Positions 1 through 9,675 of a stretch of 45,507 nucleotides of DNA are shown piece by piece. The DNA is taken from positions 1 to 45,507 of the forward strand of contig WHSZ01000051.1 in assembly GCA_009379845.1 (NCBI GenBank). The letters are read 5' to 3'. The notes beneath the pieces were generated by a model, which searched no databases, had not been told where the DNA came from, and saw only the letters and a list, made by a program, of their open reading frames with translations. The number at the start of each line of letters is the position of its first letter. Position 1 is the stretch's first letter. Position numbers and translations under genes: made by a program. This stretch comes from Pseudonocardiaceae bacterium (lineage in GTDB: Bacteria > Actinomycetota > Actinomycetes > Mycobacteriales > Pseudonocardiaceae).

Positions 1-903
1 GCCGGCCGCGATCGCGCCCGCCGCCATCCCCATGTCCGGCCGCAGGCCCCCGCCGCCGGCCAGCACGCCCGCGCCGGGCGCGCCGCCGAGACCACCGAGC
101 GGGCCGGTGCCGGTGAACGCGCCAGGTACCCGAGGACCGCCTGGCACCGAGCCGGTGGCTCCACCGCCCGCCACCGGTACGCCGACACCACCGGCCGTCG
201 GTGCCCCGCCACCAGACGGTGCGGCCGTGCCAGCGCCGCCGACCGCCGGCACCGCGGCGCTGCTCGATCCCACGCTTTGCGCGGTGGTCGTGCCGTCAAC
301 CGGCTGGCTGTGTAACTCCATCCCTGGTGGCTTTGGCAACGGCTGGTACGAGGCGATGTTCGAGCGGCTGGCCTCGGTGTACCGGTTCATCGCATCGATC
401 GCGCCCTGGCGTGCGGCGTTTGTCTCGCGCACTTCCCGCGCGTGGTCCGTCTCGTGCCCGACGAGGCCGGCCGCGCCGTCCACGAAATTGGTCTCGGTGT
501 CGCCGAGCAAAGTCGCGGCCTCCGGGGAGGAGTTGCGGGCGTTGCTGTACACGTCGGCCTGCTGGCTGACCGCGTCGGACGACTTGCCGGCGTGCTTGCC
601 CGCGTCCCCACCGAACTGCGCGGAGTCAGACATGATCACCGAAGCCACGTCCGAGGCGTTGCTCTGCCAGGCCACACCGATCTTTCCCAGCTCGTCCCGC
701 AGCGTCTGGTCGGTCTCCGCCAATGCCTTGGCGAGATCGCCGAGCGCCTGCGCGGCGTCGCTCATGGCGTTGGCACCGCGTCCCTCGCCGAGCTGGGTCA
801 CCACGTTGGCCAAGTCGGCGTTGCTGTAGCCCTCCCAGCGGTGATCGCCGATTTCGGTGGGTGCTGAGCCGCCGCCCTCGGACGACCCTTCAAACCAGCC
901 CAT
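1..903 (-). CDS. PPE-like / WXG100-type secretion substrate, C-terminus cut by window edge
   Basis: The reading frame is open from an ATG at 903-901 to base 1 (301 codons) with no stop, so the C-terminus lies outside the window. The first ~180 residues are predicted helical. They carry a WQS motif (WxG-like) near residue 76 in the context KIGVAWQSNASD, and later a helix with NRYTEASRSNIASYQP. From about residue 190 the protein becomes Gly/Ala/Pro-rich and low in complexity. This is the architecture of actinobacterial PPE-like proteins exported by type VII (ESX) secretion. The gene follows a DUF3558 lipoprotein and an ESX-like protein on the same strand, the same order as the module at 31730-34129. 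I infer a secreted or surface protein; the substrate and target are unknown. Confidence 0.75.
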   Translation of the reverse strand, partial: MGWFEGSSEGGGSAPTEIGDHRWEGYSNADLANVVTQLGEGRGANAMSDAAQALGDLAKALAETDQTLRDELGKIGVAWQSNASDVASVIMSDSAQFGGDAGKHAGKSSDAVSQQADVYSNARNSSPEAATLLGDTETNFVDGAAGLVGHETDHAREVRETNAARQGAIDAMNRYTEASRSNIASYQPLPKPPGMELHSQPVDGTTTAQSVGSSSAAVPAVGGAGTAAPSGGGAPTAGGVGVPVAGGGATGSVPGGPRVPGAFTGTGPLGGLGGAPGAGVLAGGGGLRPDMGMAAGAIAAG

Positions 904-910
904 CGCTACC

Positions 911-1516
911 TCACTTCACCGTCTTGAGGGTTTCCACGGCGGCGGTGGCCGCCTGTTTTGCCATGTCGCACATCTGGTTCTGGTCGAACGCGTTCGTGGT
1001 TATCGGTTCCATGTCGACGTAGAGCATCTGCCCCTCGGCGACATCCACCGCCATCTCGCACTTCGCTTTCGTGGTTCCCGCCGGCCTGGAGGCGACGGTC
1101 GGGAAGCCAGCGACGTCAGTTAGCTGGGTATCGGAGTTCTGCCGCAGCCAGTAGTCGGCGCCGTGGTTGGTCACCGCCATCACGCCGTAGCTGAAGTACG
1201 GCTGGGATCGGTTCTTCGAGAAGAAGCACGGCCGCGTGTTGAACTCTTTGTCTACCTCGGGATACCAGTTGGCCCGGTCGATCTGCAGCTTGTCCTGCTG
1301 CTGCCTGGTGAGCAGGTCGCACGGCTTGACCCCGTCGAGCTTGACTTCCTCTGGACGCGGCGGCAGCGCGCCGGTTGACTTGTTCGGCGCGCTCCTCGAT
1401 TGCGACTGCGGGGTTGCCGTGCCCGCATCGGAATTCGTGCACGCGGTCAGCGCGGCGGTCGCGAGCACCGCGAGCAGTACGGTAATGCGGCGTCCGTCAG
1501 GCACGCCGATCCCCAA
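911..1516 (-). CDS. DUF3558 family lipoprotein
   Basis: A 201-residue protein with a hydrophobic N-terminal signal ending in the lipobox LTAC, so the mature protein should be lipid-anchored outside the membrane. A Ser/Thr/Pro-rich linker follows, then a globular domain starting at VKPCDLLT with Cys residues placed as in the DUF3558 family (PCDLL, RPCFF, KCEMA, QMCDMA). Function is unknown, but the family is common beside type VII secretion genes in Pseudonocardiaceae. The ATG at 1516 overlaps the upstream gene by 20 bases. An in-frame GTG at 1504 would cut the overlap to 8 bases and is an equally possible start. The downstream PPE-like gene begins 8 bases away, so the three genes probably form an operon. 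Confidence 0.8.
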   Translation of the reverse strand: MGIGVPDGRRITVLLAVLATAALTACTNSDAGTATPQSQSRSAPNKSTGALPPRPEEVKLDGVKPCDLLTRQQQDKLQIDRANWYPEVDKEFNTRPCFFSKNRSQPYFSYGVMAVTNHGADYWLRQNSDTQLTDVAGFPTVASRPAGTTKAKCEMAVDVAEGQMLYVDMEPITTNAFDQNQMCDMAKQAATAAVETLKTVK

Positions 1517-1943
1517 AGCTCGCCGCGATCTCCTCCTCGTTGAACCCGTACTGCTTCGCGCTGTCCCGAAGCTGGTTCGCGAGGTTCTGCAGGCTCTGCG
1601 TGTACTGCCGTACCCGTTCCAGATGCGAATCCTCGGCTTCTACCAGCCGCCAGTTCCAGGCACCGGCCGCTTCCAGGCTCACCGGATCCATCCCAGGGGC
1701 CTTGACATGCATCCGCATGCCAAGGGAGCGAGCCTTGTCCTCGAGCGCGTCCGCCTGATCTTGGATGATCTTGCCGGCGGCGAGCACGTTGTCGTGGTTG
1801 ACCGTGACGCTTGACGCTTGGGGGGCGGGTGCACCCTCCGTCTTCGGCACCAGGACGGCGCCCATCGCCTTCGCGAACCAGTTCCCGGAACCCTCGTCCT
1901 CGTCGGCAAACCAGCTGCCTGCAGCGTCGGACGTGTTGACCAC
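1497..1943 (-). CDS. ESX/WXG100-like helical protein
   Basis: A 148-residue, mostly helical protein with GTG start. The first ~45 residues are acidic and Gly/Ala-rich, followed by about 100 residues of helix. The segment AAGAWNWRLVEAEDSHLERVRQYTQSLQNLANQLRD resembles the second half of actinobacterial ESX/PE-like proteins, with the Trp residues near the helix turn. No enzyme motif is seen. As first gene of the ESX-like/DUF3558/PPE-like set it is a likely partner of the PPE-like protein in a type VII substrate pair, by analogy with PE/PPE pairs. The homologous slot in the second module is the gene at 33650-34129. Specific function not known. Confidence 0.65.
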   Translation of the reverse strand: MVNTSDAAGSWFADEDEGSGNWFAKAMGAVLVPKTEGAPAPQASSVTVNHDNVLAAGKIIQDQADALEDKARSLGMRMHVKAPGMDPVSLEAAGAWNWRLVEAEDSHLERVRQYTQSLQNLANQLRDSAKQYGFNEEEIAASFGDRRA

Positions 1944-2070
1944 GGGCGCACCCCCGATACGTACGGTAACCGCTTGGTCTCGGCTCGCAGACTACCAACG
2001 ATGAGGTAATAACGAGCTCAGCGTCGGACGCGAACCTTGGCCGGGCGGTTCCATCGAATTCGAGAGACCC

Positions 2071-3336
2071 TCAGCCGGGGGCCGGCAACGCGATTTCTCC
2101 GCGGGACGCCTGCAATGCGATATCGGTCCGATAGTGCGAACCGGGCAAATGCACCGAATTCACGCGTTCGTACACCTGTTCACGGGCGCGCTCCAGATCT
2201 TCGCCGATTCCCAGCACGGAGAGCACCCGCCCGCCGGTGGACACCACCGAGCCGTCGTCCCTGCGCCGTGTCCCGGCGTGCAACACACCTTCTGTTTCGC
2301 TACCGGCGATCACGTCACCGGTGTGCGGCCGGCCGGGGTAGCCGTCCGCGGCGATCACCACGGTCACCGCCGCACCCGGTTTCCAGTCCAGCGCGGGCTG
2401 CTGGGCAAGCGTGCCGGTCGCTGCCGCGTGCAGCAGCCCGGCAAGCGGGGTGTTCAGCAGCGGCAGCAATGCCTGGGTTTCCGGATCGCCGAATCGGCAG
2501 TTGAACTCGATCACCTGTGGCCCGCCCGAGGTGAGCGCGAGCCCGGCGTAGAGCAGCCCGGAAAACGGCGTCCCCCGCGCCGCGAGCTCGTCGACGACCG
2601 GCTGCACGATGCCCGCCACCACGTCGTCCGCGAGGTCAGGGGGAGCCCACGGCAGCGGCGCGTAGGCGCCCATGCCGCCGGTGTTCGGGCCGCTGTCCCC
2701 GTCGCCGACCCGCTTGAAATCCTGCGCCGGCAACAGCGGCACCGTGGTGCGCCCGTCGACAAGGCAGAACAGCGACGCCTCCGGACCGTCCAAAAAGGAC
2801 TCCAGGATTACCGGGTGCCCGCCGTCCAGCAAGGTGATCGCGTGCTTGCGGGCAACGTCGAGGTCATCGGTCACCACGACACCCTTGCCCGCGGCCAACC
2901 CATCGTCCTTGACGACGTATCGCGGGCCGAACCGGCTGAGTGCGGCGTCCAGGTGCGCCGGGTTGTCCACGACCTCGCTGTGCGCGGTGCGCACGCCGGC
3001 TGAGCCCATCACATCCTTCGCGAACGCCTTCGAGCCCTCGATCCGCGCGGCGTCCGCGGATGGCCCGAAGCACGCGATTCCCGCCTTACGCACCGCATCG
3101 GCCGCGCCCACGACGAGTGGTTTCTCCGGACCGATCACCACCAGGTCGGCGCGCCACGCGGTGGCCGCGGCCGCTACCTCGGTGGCGTCCGCGACGTCCA
3201 CATCGAACGCCTCGGCCAGTGCCGCGGTGCCGGCGTTGCCAGGCGCGCACGCCAGTGCACGGATGGCTGGATCATTGGCCAACGCCAGCACGAGAGCATG
3301 CTCCCGGGCTCCGGACCCGATTACCAGGACACGCAC
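2071..3336 (-). CDS. purD: Phosphoribosylamine-glycine ligase (GAR synthetase)
   Basis: PurD joins glycine to 5-phosphoribosylamine with ATP, the second step of de novo purine synthesis. The 421-residue length is normal. The N-terminus [15 protein letters not shown] is the family signature. The ATP-grasp segments are clear: [15 protein letters not shown], the PurD loop [15 protein letters not shown], and the metal/ATP site [14 protein letters not shown]. The start is GTG at 3336. The gene is monocistronic as seen here; the other purine gene in the window, purA, is 1.4 kb away beyond a divergent gene. Cytoplasmic housekeeping enzyme; nothing unusual seen. Confidence 0.97.
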   Translation of the reverse strand: MRVLVIGSGAREHALVLALANDPAIRALACAPGNAGTAALAEAFDVDVADATEVAAAATAWRADLVVIGPEKPLVVGAADAVRKAGIACFGPSADAARIEGSKAFAKDVMGSAGVRTAHSEVVDNPAHLDAALSRFGPRYVVKDDGLAAGKGVVVTDDLDVARKHAITLLDGGHPVILESFLDGPEASLFCLVDGRTTVPLLPAQDFKRVGDGDSGPNTGGMGAYAPLPWAPPDLADDVVAGIVQPVVDELAARGTPFSGLLYAGLALTSGGPQVIEFNCRFGDPETQALLPLLNTPLAGLLHAAATGTLAQQPALDWKPGAAVTVVIAADGYPGRPHTGDVIAGSETEGVLHAGTRRRDDGSVVSTGGRVLSVLGIGEDLERAREQVYERVNSVHLPGSHYRTDIALQASRGEIALPAPG

Positions 3337-3532
3337 ACATCCCAGCCTAACTCGTCAGTCTTCTTACCGATTCCGGCACCCGGCGGGGCGCGCAACGCGT
3401 ACGGTGCGTTCACCTTGCCGTGCGCGGCTGTACCACTGCGCTTGAGGTGCACGTCGCGCAGCACGGTAAGGGTTACTCCGGGCCGATCGCGGCTGGTCGC
3501 GGCCGGCGGTGTTCCCATCCGATGGAGGTCAC

Positions 3533-4654
3533 ATGGTACGCAGACGGATCGCCGCGCTGGCGATCTCCGGAATCGCCGCGATCGGTGTGGTAGGTCCGGC
3601 AGGGGCAAGCGCGGAGCCGGCCCCGGCCCCAGCCGATCCGATGGCAAGCAAGTCCGACGGGCCGACGATCTACGGGCATCGCGGCGCGTCCGGTTACCGC
3701 CCTGAGCACACCTTGGTGTCCTACGCACTGGCCGCTCGGATGGGCGCCGACTACATCGAAACCGACCTGGTGCCAACGAAAGACGGGGAACTGGTAGCCC
3801 GCCACGAGAACGAGATCAGCGGCACGACGGACGTCGAGGAACACCCCGAGTTCGCCGACCGCAAGACCACGAAAACCGTGGACGGGGAGGAAGTCACCGG
3901 GTGGTTCACCGAGGATTTCACCCTGGCCGAACTGAAAACGCTGCGCGCGAAGGAACGGCTCCCCGAACTCCGCCCGCACAACACGCTCTACGACGGCCGC
4001 TACGAAATCCCTACGCTGCAAGAGATCCTCGAACTACGCGAAGGGCTTTCCCGTGACCTCAACCGGGAGATCGGCATCGCGCCGGAAACCAAGCACCCCA
4101 CGTACTTCCGGAACCTGAAGCGGCCCATCGAACCCGGCCTGGTGCGGGCGCTCAACGAGAACGGCCTCAACAAAGAGGATTCGAAGGTGCTCGTGCAATC
4201 CTTCGAGGTTGGCAACTTGCGGGGCCTTGACGACTGGCTGAACGTTGATCTGGTGCAGCTGACACTGGCTGACGGGGCGCCCTACGACTTCGTGGAATCC
4301 GGCGATCCGCGCACCTATGCCGACCTGGTAACGCCGAAAGGCCTGCGTGAGGTTGCCGGCTACGCGGACGTGCTCGGCCCGGAGAAGGACCAGGTGATTC
4401 CCAGGGATGACAAGGGATTCCTCACCGAGCCGACCAGTCTGGTCGACGACGCGCACGCCGCCGGGCTGACCGTCGTGCCGTTCACCTTCCGCAACGAGAA
4501 CGAGTTCCTGCCGGGCGACTACGTGTCCTCGGACGATCCGGCTGCCTACGGCGACGCGTTCGCCGAGTACCAGCGGTTCTTCGCGACCGGCATCGACGGC
4601 ATCTTTAGCGACAACCCGGACACCGCCGTGGAAGCCCGCGCGGAAACCCGCTAG
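3533..4654 (+). CDS. glpQ: Secreted glycerophosphodiester phosphodiesterase
   Basis: The protein hydrolyses glycerophosphodiesters to glycerol-3-phosphate and an alcohol. I chose ATG 3533 because GGAGG lies at 3524-3528; an upstream in-frame start at 3509 adds eight residues before the signal peptide. The first ~28 residues form a signal peptide (RRR, then a hydrophobic core ending ASAEPAPA), so the enzyme should be extracytoplasmic. The catalytic motif YGHRGASGYRPEHT, the metal site YIETDLVPTKDGELVARHEN, and later ETKHP, VQSFE and GIFSDNPD are GDPD-family hallmarks. Length (373 residues) matches GlpQ-type rather than short UgpQ-type enzymes. It is convergent with purA, with an inverted repeat between the two stops. 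Role: scavenging phosphate and glycerol from phospholipid headgroups (inference). Confidence 0.93.
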   Translation: MVRRRIAALAISGIAAIGVVGPAGASAEPAPAPADPMASKSDGPTIYGHRGASGYRPEHTLVSYALAARMGADYIETDLVPTKDGELVARHENEISGTTDVEEHPEFADRKTTKTVDGEEVTGWFTEDFTLAELKTLRAKERLPELRPHNTLYDGRYEIPTLQEILELREGLSRDLNREIGIAPETKHPTYFRNLKRPIEPGLVRALNENGLNKEDSKVLVQSFEVGNLRGLDDWLNVDLVQLTLADGAPYDFVESGDPRTYADLVTPKGLREVAGYADVLGPEKDQVIPRDDKGFLTEPTSLVDDAHAAGLTVVPFTFRNENEFLPGDYVSSDDPAAYGDAFAEYQRFFATGIDGIFSDNPDTAVEARAETR

Positions 4655-4665
4655 CCTCGTCCCAC

Positions 4666-4710
4666 CATGAGTACTTTGCGGTGCTGCAACGACGACGGAA
4701 AGTACTCACG
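4666..4710. repeat. Inverted repeat between convergent genes, probable bidirectional terminator
   Basis: The left arm CATGAGTACTTT and right arm AAAGTACTCACG pair with one mismatch around a GC-rich centre. The element lies between the stop of the glycerophosphodiesterase gene (4654) and the stop of purA (4717). The GTGAGTnnTTT outer arm resembles the 48-bp palindromes at 13665 and 30013, so it may be a divergent family member. Confidence 0.6.
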
Positions 4711-4716
4711 GGTCCA

Positions 4717-6072
<1,356 letters not shown>

Positions 6073-6176
6073 TTATCACCGCCGAGGCGGCATCCGTCTC
6101 AGCCGAAGCAGCTGTCGCAGTAGAGACGACAGCGAATTGATATTGCCGGTGGATGAGGATAACCGAGGAGTTCCGG

Positions 6177-6851
6177 GTGAGTGCGGTTTTGTTGGTGTGC
6201 GGTAACGCACTCGTTAGCGGTGAGTTTCCCGACCTCACTGTCCGCGACGACCTGCGGCGCTTGGATGTCTCGGCGCGCCCCGGCAAGGCCGAGCTCGCCC
6301 CGGTGTTCGGCGCGCTTGACGGTGGCCGGCTGGTCGTGTTCGGCACCGACGCCGACCTCGCGGCCGTCACCCTTCGGCTGCTGCGCGGCGACCTGCTCGC
6401 CGAGGTGTCGGTTGGGTTCGTGCCCAGCGATCCGCGCTCGGCCGTTGCCGAGGTCTGGGGGCTGCCCGGCGAGCCCGCGCGGGCCCTTGAGTTGGCGTTG
6501 GGCGGCGAGGTGGACCCGGTGCCGCTGGTCCGCGACGACGCGGGCGGCGTGCTGGTCGGGCACGGCGAGATCGGGCCGGTGCGCGGCGTCGGCTACTGCG
6601 ACGACGACCGGGTGCTGCCGGGGCGGACTGCCCGAATTGTGGTCACTCCCCATCCGGACAGCGGGCTCGCCGTGCGCGTGACCAGCGGAAGGCTGCTGCG
6701 GCGCGGCCGCACCGCGCACGGCCGCGCGTTCCAGCTTGGCTGCCTGGCGACCGTCCCGCGCTATGACGGTGTGCCGCACCCGCGCGAGGTCACCCGGTGG
6801 ACCTGGTACCGGCATACCGCAGACCTGCGATTGGTCCGCGGACTCATTTAA
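6177..6851 (+). CDS. Conserved protein of unknown function, Rv0358-like position
   Basis: A 224-residue protein. I chose GTG 6177 because GAGGAG lies at 6165-6170; an upstream ATG at 6153 in the same frame lacks such a site. No signal peptide or membrane helix is visible. The N-terminal half (ALVSGEFPDLTVRDD, VVFGTDADLAAVTLRLLRGD) and the C-terminal half (ARIVVTPHPDSGLAVRVTSGRLLRRGR) are faintly like the lipid-kinase/NAD-kinase fold C-terminus, but I do not see the GGDGT motif and make no enzyme call. Location divergent from purA, with a DUF3151 gene and fba further on, matches the M. tuberculosis Rv0358 neighbourhood. Function unknown. Confidence 0.75.
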   Translation: MSAVLLVCGNALVSGEFPDLTVRDDLRRLDVSARPGKAELAPVFGALDGGRLVVFGTDADLAAVTLRLLRGDLLAEVSVGFVPSDPRSAVAEVWGLPGEPARALELALGGEVDPVPLVRDDAGGVLVGHGEIGPVRGVGYCDDDRVLPGRTARIVVTPHPDSGLAVRVTSGRLLRRGRTAHGRAFQLGCLATVPRYDGVPHPREVTRWTWYRHTADLRLVRGLI

Positions 6852-6902
6852 GCCATTTGGGCTATAACTCCACGGTTGACTGGCGCAACTCGCTACGCCG
6901 CC

Positions 6903-6917
6903 GGTGAATTGTTCACC
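6903..6917. promoter_or_regulatory. Short inverted repeat upstream of secreted nuclease gene
   Basis: GGTGAATTGTTCACC is a perfect dyad (6-base arms, 3-base centre) about 95 bases before the HNH nuclease start, in an AT-richer stretch. It could be an operator. No matching regulator gene is adjacent. Confidence 0.35.
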
Positions 6918-7012
6918 TTACGTTGATAACACGTCACCCAAAGGCATTGCCCTCTCCACTTCCGTGAGTCAGAGTCGTGAAGTCCCCACGAACTGAGCGA
7001 CACGGAGGCAAT

Positions 7013-7651
7013 ATGCCAACGTATCGAACTGTCCGCAGCGCGCTAACCGTGGCGGCGCTTTCCGGAACCCTCACCCTCGGATTGACCTCGGCAGCCAACG
7101 CCGTGCCGCCGAACATCCCGGACACCGACACCGCGAAAAACCAGCTCAGCGAGTTGACCGTGCAGCCGGACGGCTCGATGGACGGCTACGACCGGGACAA
7201 GTTCCCGCACTGGAGTCCCGCCGATGGCAGCTGCGACACCCGCGAGACGGTGCTCAAACGAGACGGTGACGGCGTCCAGGTCGGCGACGACTGCTACCCC
7301 ACGTCGGGCAGCTGGACCAGCGCGTACGACGGCGGGACCTGGACCGATCCGTCCGATGTGGACATCGACCACATGGTGCCGCTCGCCAACGCGTGGCGAA
7401 CCGGAGCATCCGCGTGGACAACGGACAAGCGCGAGCAGTTCGCCAACGACCTGTCCGACCCCCAGCTGATCGCGGTCACCGACGACGTGAATCAGGAGAA
7501 GGGCGACCAGTCCCCTGACCTGTGGAAGCCGCCGGAGCAAGGCTACTGGTGCGACTACAGCAAGAGCTGGATCGCCGTGAAGCACAAGTGGCAGCTGACC
7601 ATCAACGAAGCGGAGAAGGGTGGACTCGAGGAGATGCTCGGCACCTGCTGA
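7013..7651 (+). CDS. Secreted HNH-family nuclease (DUF1524/GmrSD C-terminal type)
   Basis: The start is ATG 7013 with GGAGG at 7004-7008; an upstream in-frame start at 6977 lacks support. Residues 1-30 form a signal peptide ending SAANA. The mature protein of ~180 residues has the secreted-HNH signature: VDIDHMVPLANAWRTGASAW, with the DH metal/base pair, followed by NDLSDPQLIAVTDDVNQEKGDQSP and the C-terminal WKPP...YWCDYSKSWI. Four Cys residues (SCDTRE, DDCYP, YWCDY, LGTC) could form two disulfides, fitting an extracellular enzyme. This family is widespread in actinomycetes as extracellular DNase-like proteins, probably for nutrient scavenging. No immunity gene is obvious, as expected for an exported nuclease. 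Confidence 0.9.
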   Translation: MPTYRTVRSALTVAALSGTLTLGLTSAANAVPPNIPDTDTAKNQLSELTVQPDGSMDGYDRDKFPHWSPADGSCDTRETVLKRDGDGVQVGDDCYPTSGSWTSAYDGGTWTDPSDVDIDHMVPLANAWRTGASAWTTDKREQFANDLSDPQLIAVTDDVNQEKGDQSPDLWKPPEQGYWCDYSKSWIAVKHKWQLTINEAEKGGLEEMLGTC

Positions 7652-7663
7652 CAGCCCGGTGGC

Positions 7664-8092
7664 CTAGTCCTGCTGGGATTCGAGCCCCATGGCCGCCGGC
7701 GTCTCCGGGTCTGAATCGGCGAGCAGCTGGCGGCAGCGATCAAACTCCGCCACCTCGCCGATCGCCCTGGCCGCCGTGGCCAGGGCGGCCACCGCACGGA
7801 GGAACCCACGGTTCGGCCGGTGCCGCCAAGGCACCGGCCCATGCCCCTTCCAACCGGCACGGCGCAGCTGGTCGAGGCCGCGGTGGTAGCCGGTTCGGGC
7901 GTAGGCGTATCCGGTCACGTGCTGGCCATCGGACAGCGCCCGCTCGGCGAGCGCGGCCCACGCCTCGCTGAAGTCCGGGTATTCCGCGGCGACGTCAGCC
8001 GGGTCGGCGCCACCGTCCAGCGCGGCCTGGGGCTCGGCGCGCTCCGGCAGCAGGGTTGGTTCCGGGCCGAGGAGGTTGTCGTGCATGCTCAT
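7664..8092 (-). CDS. DUF3151 family protein
   Basis: A 142-residue cytoplasmic protein with the features I associate with DUF3151 (M. tuberculosis Rv0360c): N-terminal LLGPEPTLLPE, then DVAAEYPDFSEAWAALAERAL, AYAYARTGYHRGLDQLRRAGWKGHGPVPW and NRGFLRAVAALATAARAIGE. The helical pairs look TPR-like. Function is unknown. The gene is convergent with the nuclease (12 bases between stops) and lies just downstream of a tiny membrane-peptide frame. Its position between purA and fba matches the mycobacterial order, which supports the family call. Confidence 0.85.
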   Translation of the reverse strand: MSMHDNLLGPEPTLLPERAEPQAALDGGADPADVAAEYPDFSEAWAALAERALSDGQHVTGYAYARTGYHRGLDQLRRAGWKGHGPVPWRHRPNRGFLRAVAALATAARAIGEVAEFDRCRQLLADSDPETPAAMGLESQQD

Positions 8093-8126
8093 GACCCCAT
8101 CCTGCCGGAGCGGTTTCAGCGGACGT

Positions 8127-8216
8127 TCAGAGCAGCGCCAGCGTGGTCAGCAGGCTCCCGCCGCCCAGGATCAGGGCGACGATCACCACGATCGCGACAA
8201 CACGTTTGGGTATCAC
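8127..8216 (-). CDS. Candidate 29-residue single-pass membrane peptide
   Basis: GTG 8216 to TGA 8127 encodes 29 residues beginning MIPKRVVAIVVIVALILG and ending TTLALL. Two basic residues precede an uninterrupted hydrophobic helix, the pattern of a real small membrane protein. GGTGAGG lies just upstream of the GTG. The frame lies 34 bases before the DUF3151 gene and could be cotranscribed with it. Evidence is composition and spacing only; a fortuitous frame cannot be excluded. Confidence 0.45.
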   Translation of the reverse strand: MIPKRVVAIVVIVALILGGGSLLTTLALL

Positions 8217-8271
8217 GCCTCACCAGGGTGCCGGTACCCCTCGGCGTCCGGCAAATCGGGCGGCCGACGGA

Positions 8272-8283
8272 ACCCTTAAGGGT
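8272..8283. promoter_or_regulatory. 12-bp perfect palindrome in divergent intergenic region
   Basis: ACCCTTAAGGGT is perfectly symmetric and lies between the leftward small-peptide/DUF3151 genes and the rightward membrane-protein gene. It could be an operator for either promoter. No known regulator consensus is recognised. Confidence 0.3.
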
Positions 8284-8355
8284 GAGTACTGATTCCACCC
8301 GGAAATGGACCTAGGTACCTTCTCGCGCTCGCTGCGCTGCCTGGATGATGGTGGT

Positions 8356-9630
8356 ATGACCAAGGGGTTGACCGAGCACGCCCACGCACCGCCGGTGACC
8401 GGCGTCGTCGCGCCGTACCGGGAGTTCTTCCGGTCGTACTGGGAGCGAGGAAAGCCCGGTGCCGAAACACCCCCTTGGGTTGCCGCGCTCGCGTACCGCA
8501 CTTGGCTGGTCGCGCTGCTGTTCAAACTGCTCGGCTCGTCCTGGGACATGTCCTGGCACTTCAAATGGCTCCGCGATGATTTCGCGCCTCCGCACCTGCT
8601 GAACAGCGTCGGCACGGTGATCGTCGTCGTGCTGGTCGGCATCCACACCTACACCGGGATGGGGTGCGACAAGCGTTCCCTTCGGTTGATGCAGTTGGGC
8701 ACCGCGATGTTCCTGATCGCCGCGCCGCTCGACGTGATCAACCACCAGGTCAACGGCCTTGACCTGACCGCGTGGAGCCCGTCGCACGGGTTGCTGTACG
8801 CGGGTACCGGACTGATGATCATCGGCGCGATCGACGGTTGGCTGAAGTTCTCCCCGCCGGGGCCGGTGCGCGCGTTCGTGCTCACCGGGCTGTGGGTGTT
8901 CCTGCTCGAGACCGTGGCGTTTTCCAACGGGCAGCAGGAGTACGGCATCCTCGAGCTGCGGTCCTGGGAACGCGACGAGCCGTATGCGGAGCACACCCTG
9001 CTGAACTTCGCCGCCGAGCAGATCGGCCGGCCGGTGGACCGCACCGCGGTGATCTACTTCGCGCTGCCGATCCCGAGCTGGGTCTACCCGCTGTGGGGCA
9101 TCGGCGTTCTTGCCTTGGTGCTGGCGCTGGCCAGGCATTTCGTGGCCAAGAGGTGGACCGCGACCACGGTCGCGGGGGTGTACGTGGCCTACCGCGTGCT
9201 GATCTGGCCGATCCTCACGTTCACCGGCTTCCCCAGCTCGACCGTGCCGTTCTACCTGCTGTTCGTCGGGCTCGGGGTGGATCTGGCCTTCCGGCTGGCG
9301 CGCTCGCATGCGGCGCGGGCGATGCTCGGGGCGTGCCTGGCCGCCGCGCTCGGGTACGGCGCGTTATGGGTGCAGTCGCAGCTCGCGCCGCTGCTGACGG
9401 ACGCGCACACCGAATCCGCGCCGCCGATCGCGTACTGGACGATCCCGATCACCGTGCTCGGCATCGCGATCCTGTGGTGGGCCGGGCGGCCACTGGCGCG
9501 CCTGTTCAACCGCCAGCCACGCGCCGCCCGTGCCGCGGAAGTGATCGACACCGTGGTGCCACCCGTCCGGCTACCGGCACCGCCCGCGGACGGTGATCCG
9601 CATACCGCACCCAAGCCCGGCGTCGTCTGA
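8356..9630 (+). CDS. Polytopic membrane protein of unknown function
   Basis: A 424-residue protein from ATG 8356 (GGTGG just upstream); the upstream in-frame ATG at 8305 adds 17 residues that do not look coding. About eight to ten hydrophobic helices are visible, for example TWLVALLFKLLG, SVGTVIVVVLVGIHTY, LLYAGTGLMIIGAI, FVLTGLWVFLLETVAF, GIGVLALVLALA and TIPITVLGIAILWWAG. Conserved-looking charged or His residues sit in helices or loops: SSWDMSWHFKWLRDDFAPPH, DVINHQVNGLD and SPSHGLLYAG. The repeated His/Asp residues could bind metal or heme, which is speculation. The C-terminal 40 residues are Pro/Ala-rich. I do not recognise the family. It is convergent with fba. Confidence 0.8.
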   Translation: MTKGLTEHAHAPPVTGVVAPYREFFRSYWERGKPGAETPPWVAALAYRTWLVALLFKLLGSSWDMSWHFKWLRDDFAPPHLLNSVGTVIVVVLVGIHTYTGMGCDKRSLRLMQLGTAMFLIAAPLDVINHQVNGLDLTAWSPSHGLLYAGTGLMIIGAIDGWLKFSPPGPVRAFVLTGLWVFLLETVAFSNGQQEYGILELRSWERDEPYAEHTLLNFAAEQIGRPVDRTAVIYFALPIPSWVYPLWGIGVLALVLALARHFVAKRWTATTVAGVYVAYRVLIWPILTFTGFPSSTVPFYLLFVGLGVDLAFRLARSHAARAMLGACLAAALGYGALWVQSQLAPLLTDAHTESAPPIAYWTIPITVLGIAILWWAGRPLARLFNRQPRAARAAEVIDTVVPPVRLPAPPADGDPHTAPKPGVV

Positions 9631-9640
9631 CCGGCCAACG

Positions 9641-9663
9641 CCCGCAATATGGATCCGAATTGG
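9641..9663. repeat. Degenerate copy of the CAATATGGAT palindromic element
   Basis: CCCGCAATATGGATCCGAATTGG lies between convergent genes. It shares CCCGCAATATGGAT and the closing ATTGG with the copy inside the ETF alpha gene at 23885. It is itself near-symmetric (CAAT, GGATCC centre, ATTG). Confidence 0.6.
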
Positions 9664-9675
9664 AAGTCGGTGTGA

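Noticed and set aside
32..829. Long plus-strand open frame rich in Pro/Ala
   Set aside because: It is the reverse complement of the Gly/Pro-rich PPE-like gene; its composition is a by-product and there is no ribosome site.
3337..3532. Possible small gene or RNA between purD and the glycerophosphodiesterase
   Set aside because: Frames here are Arg-rich, lack ribosome sites and show no coding bias; it is most simply the two divergent promoters.
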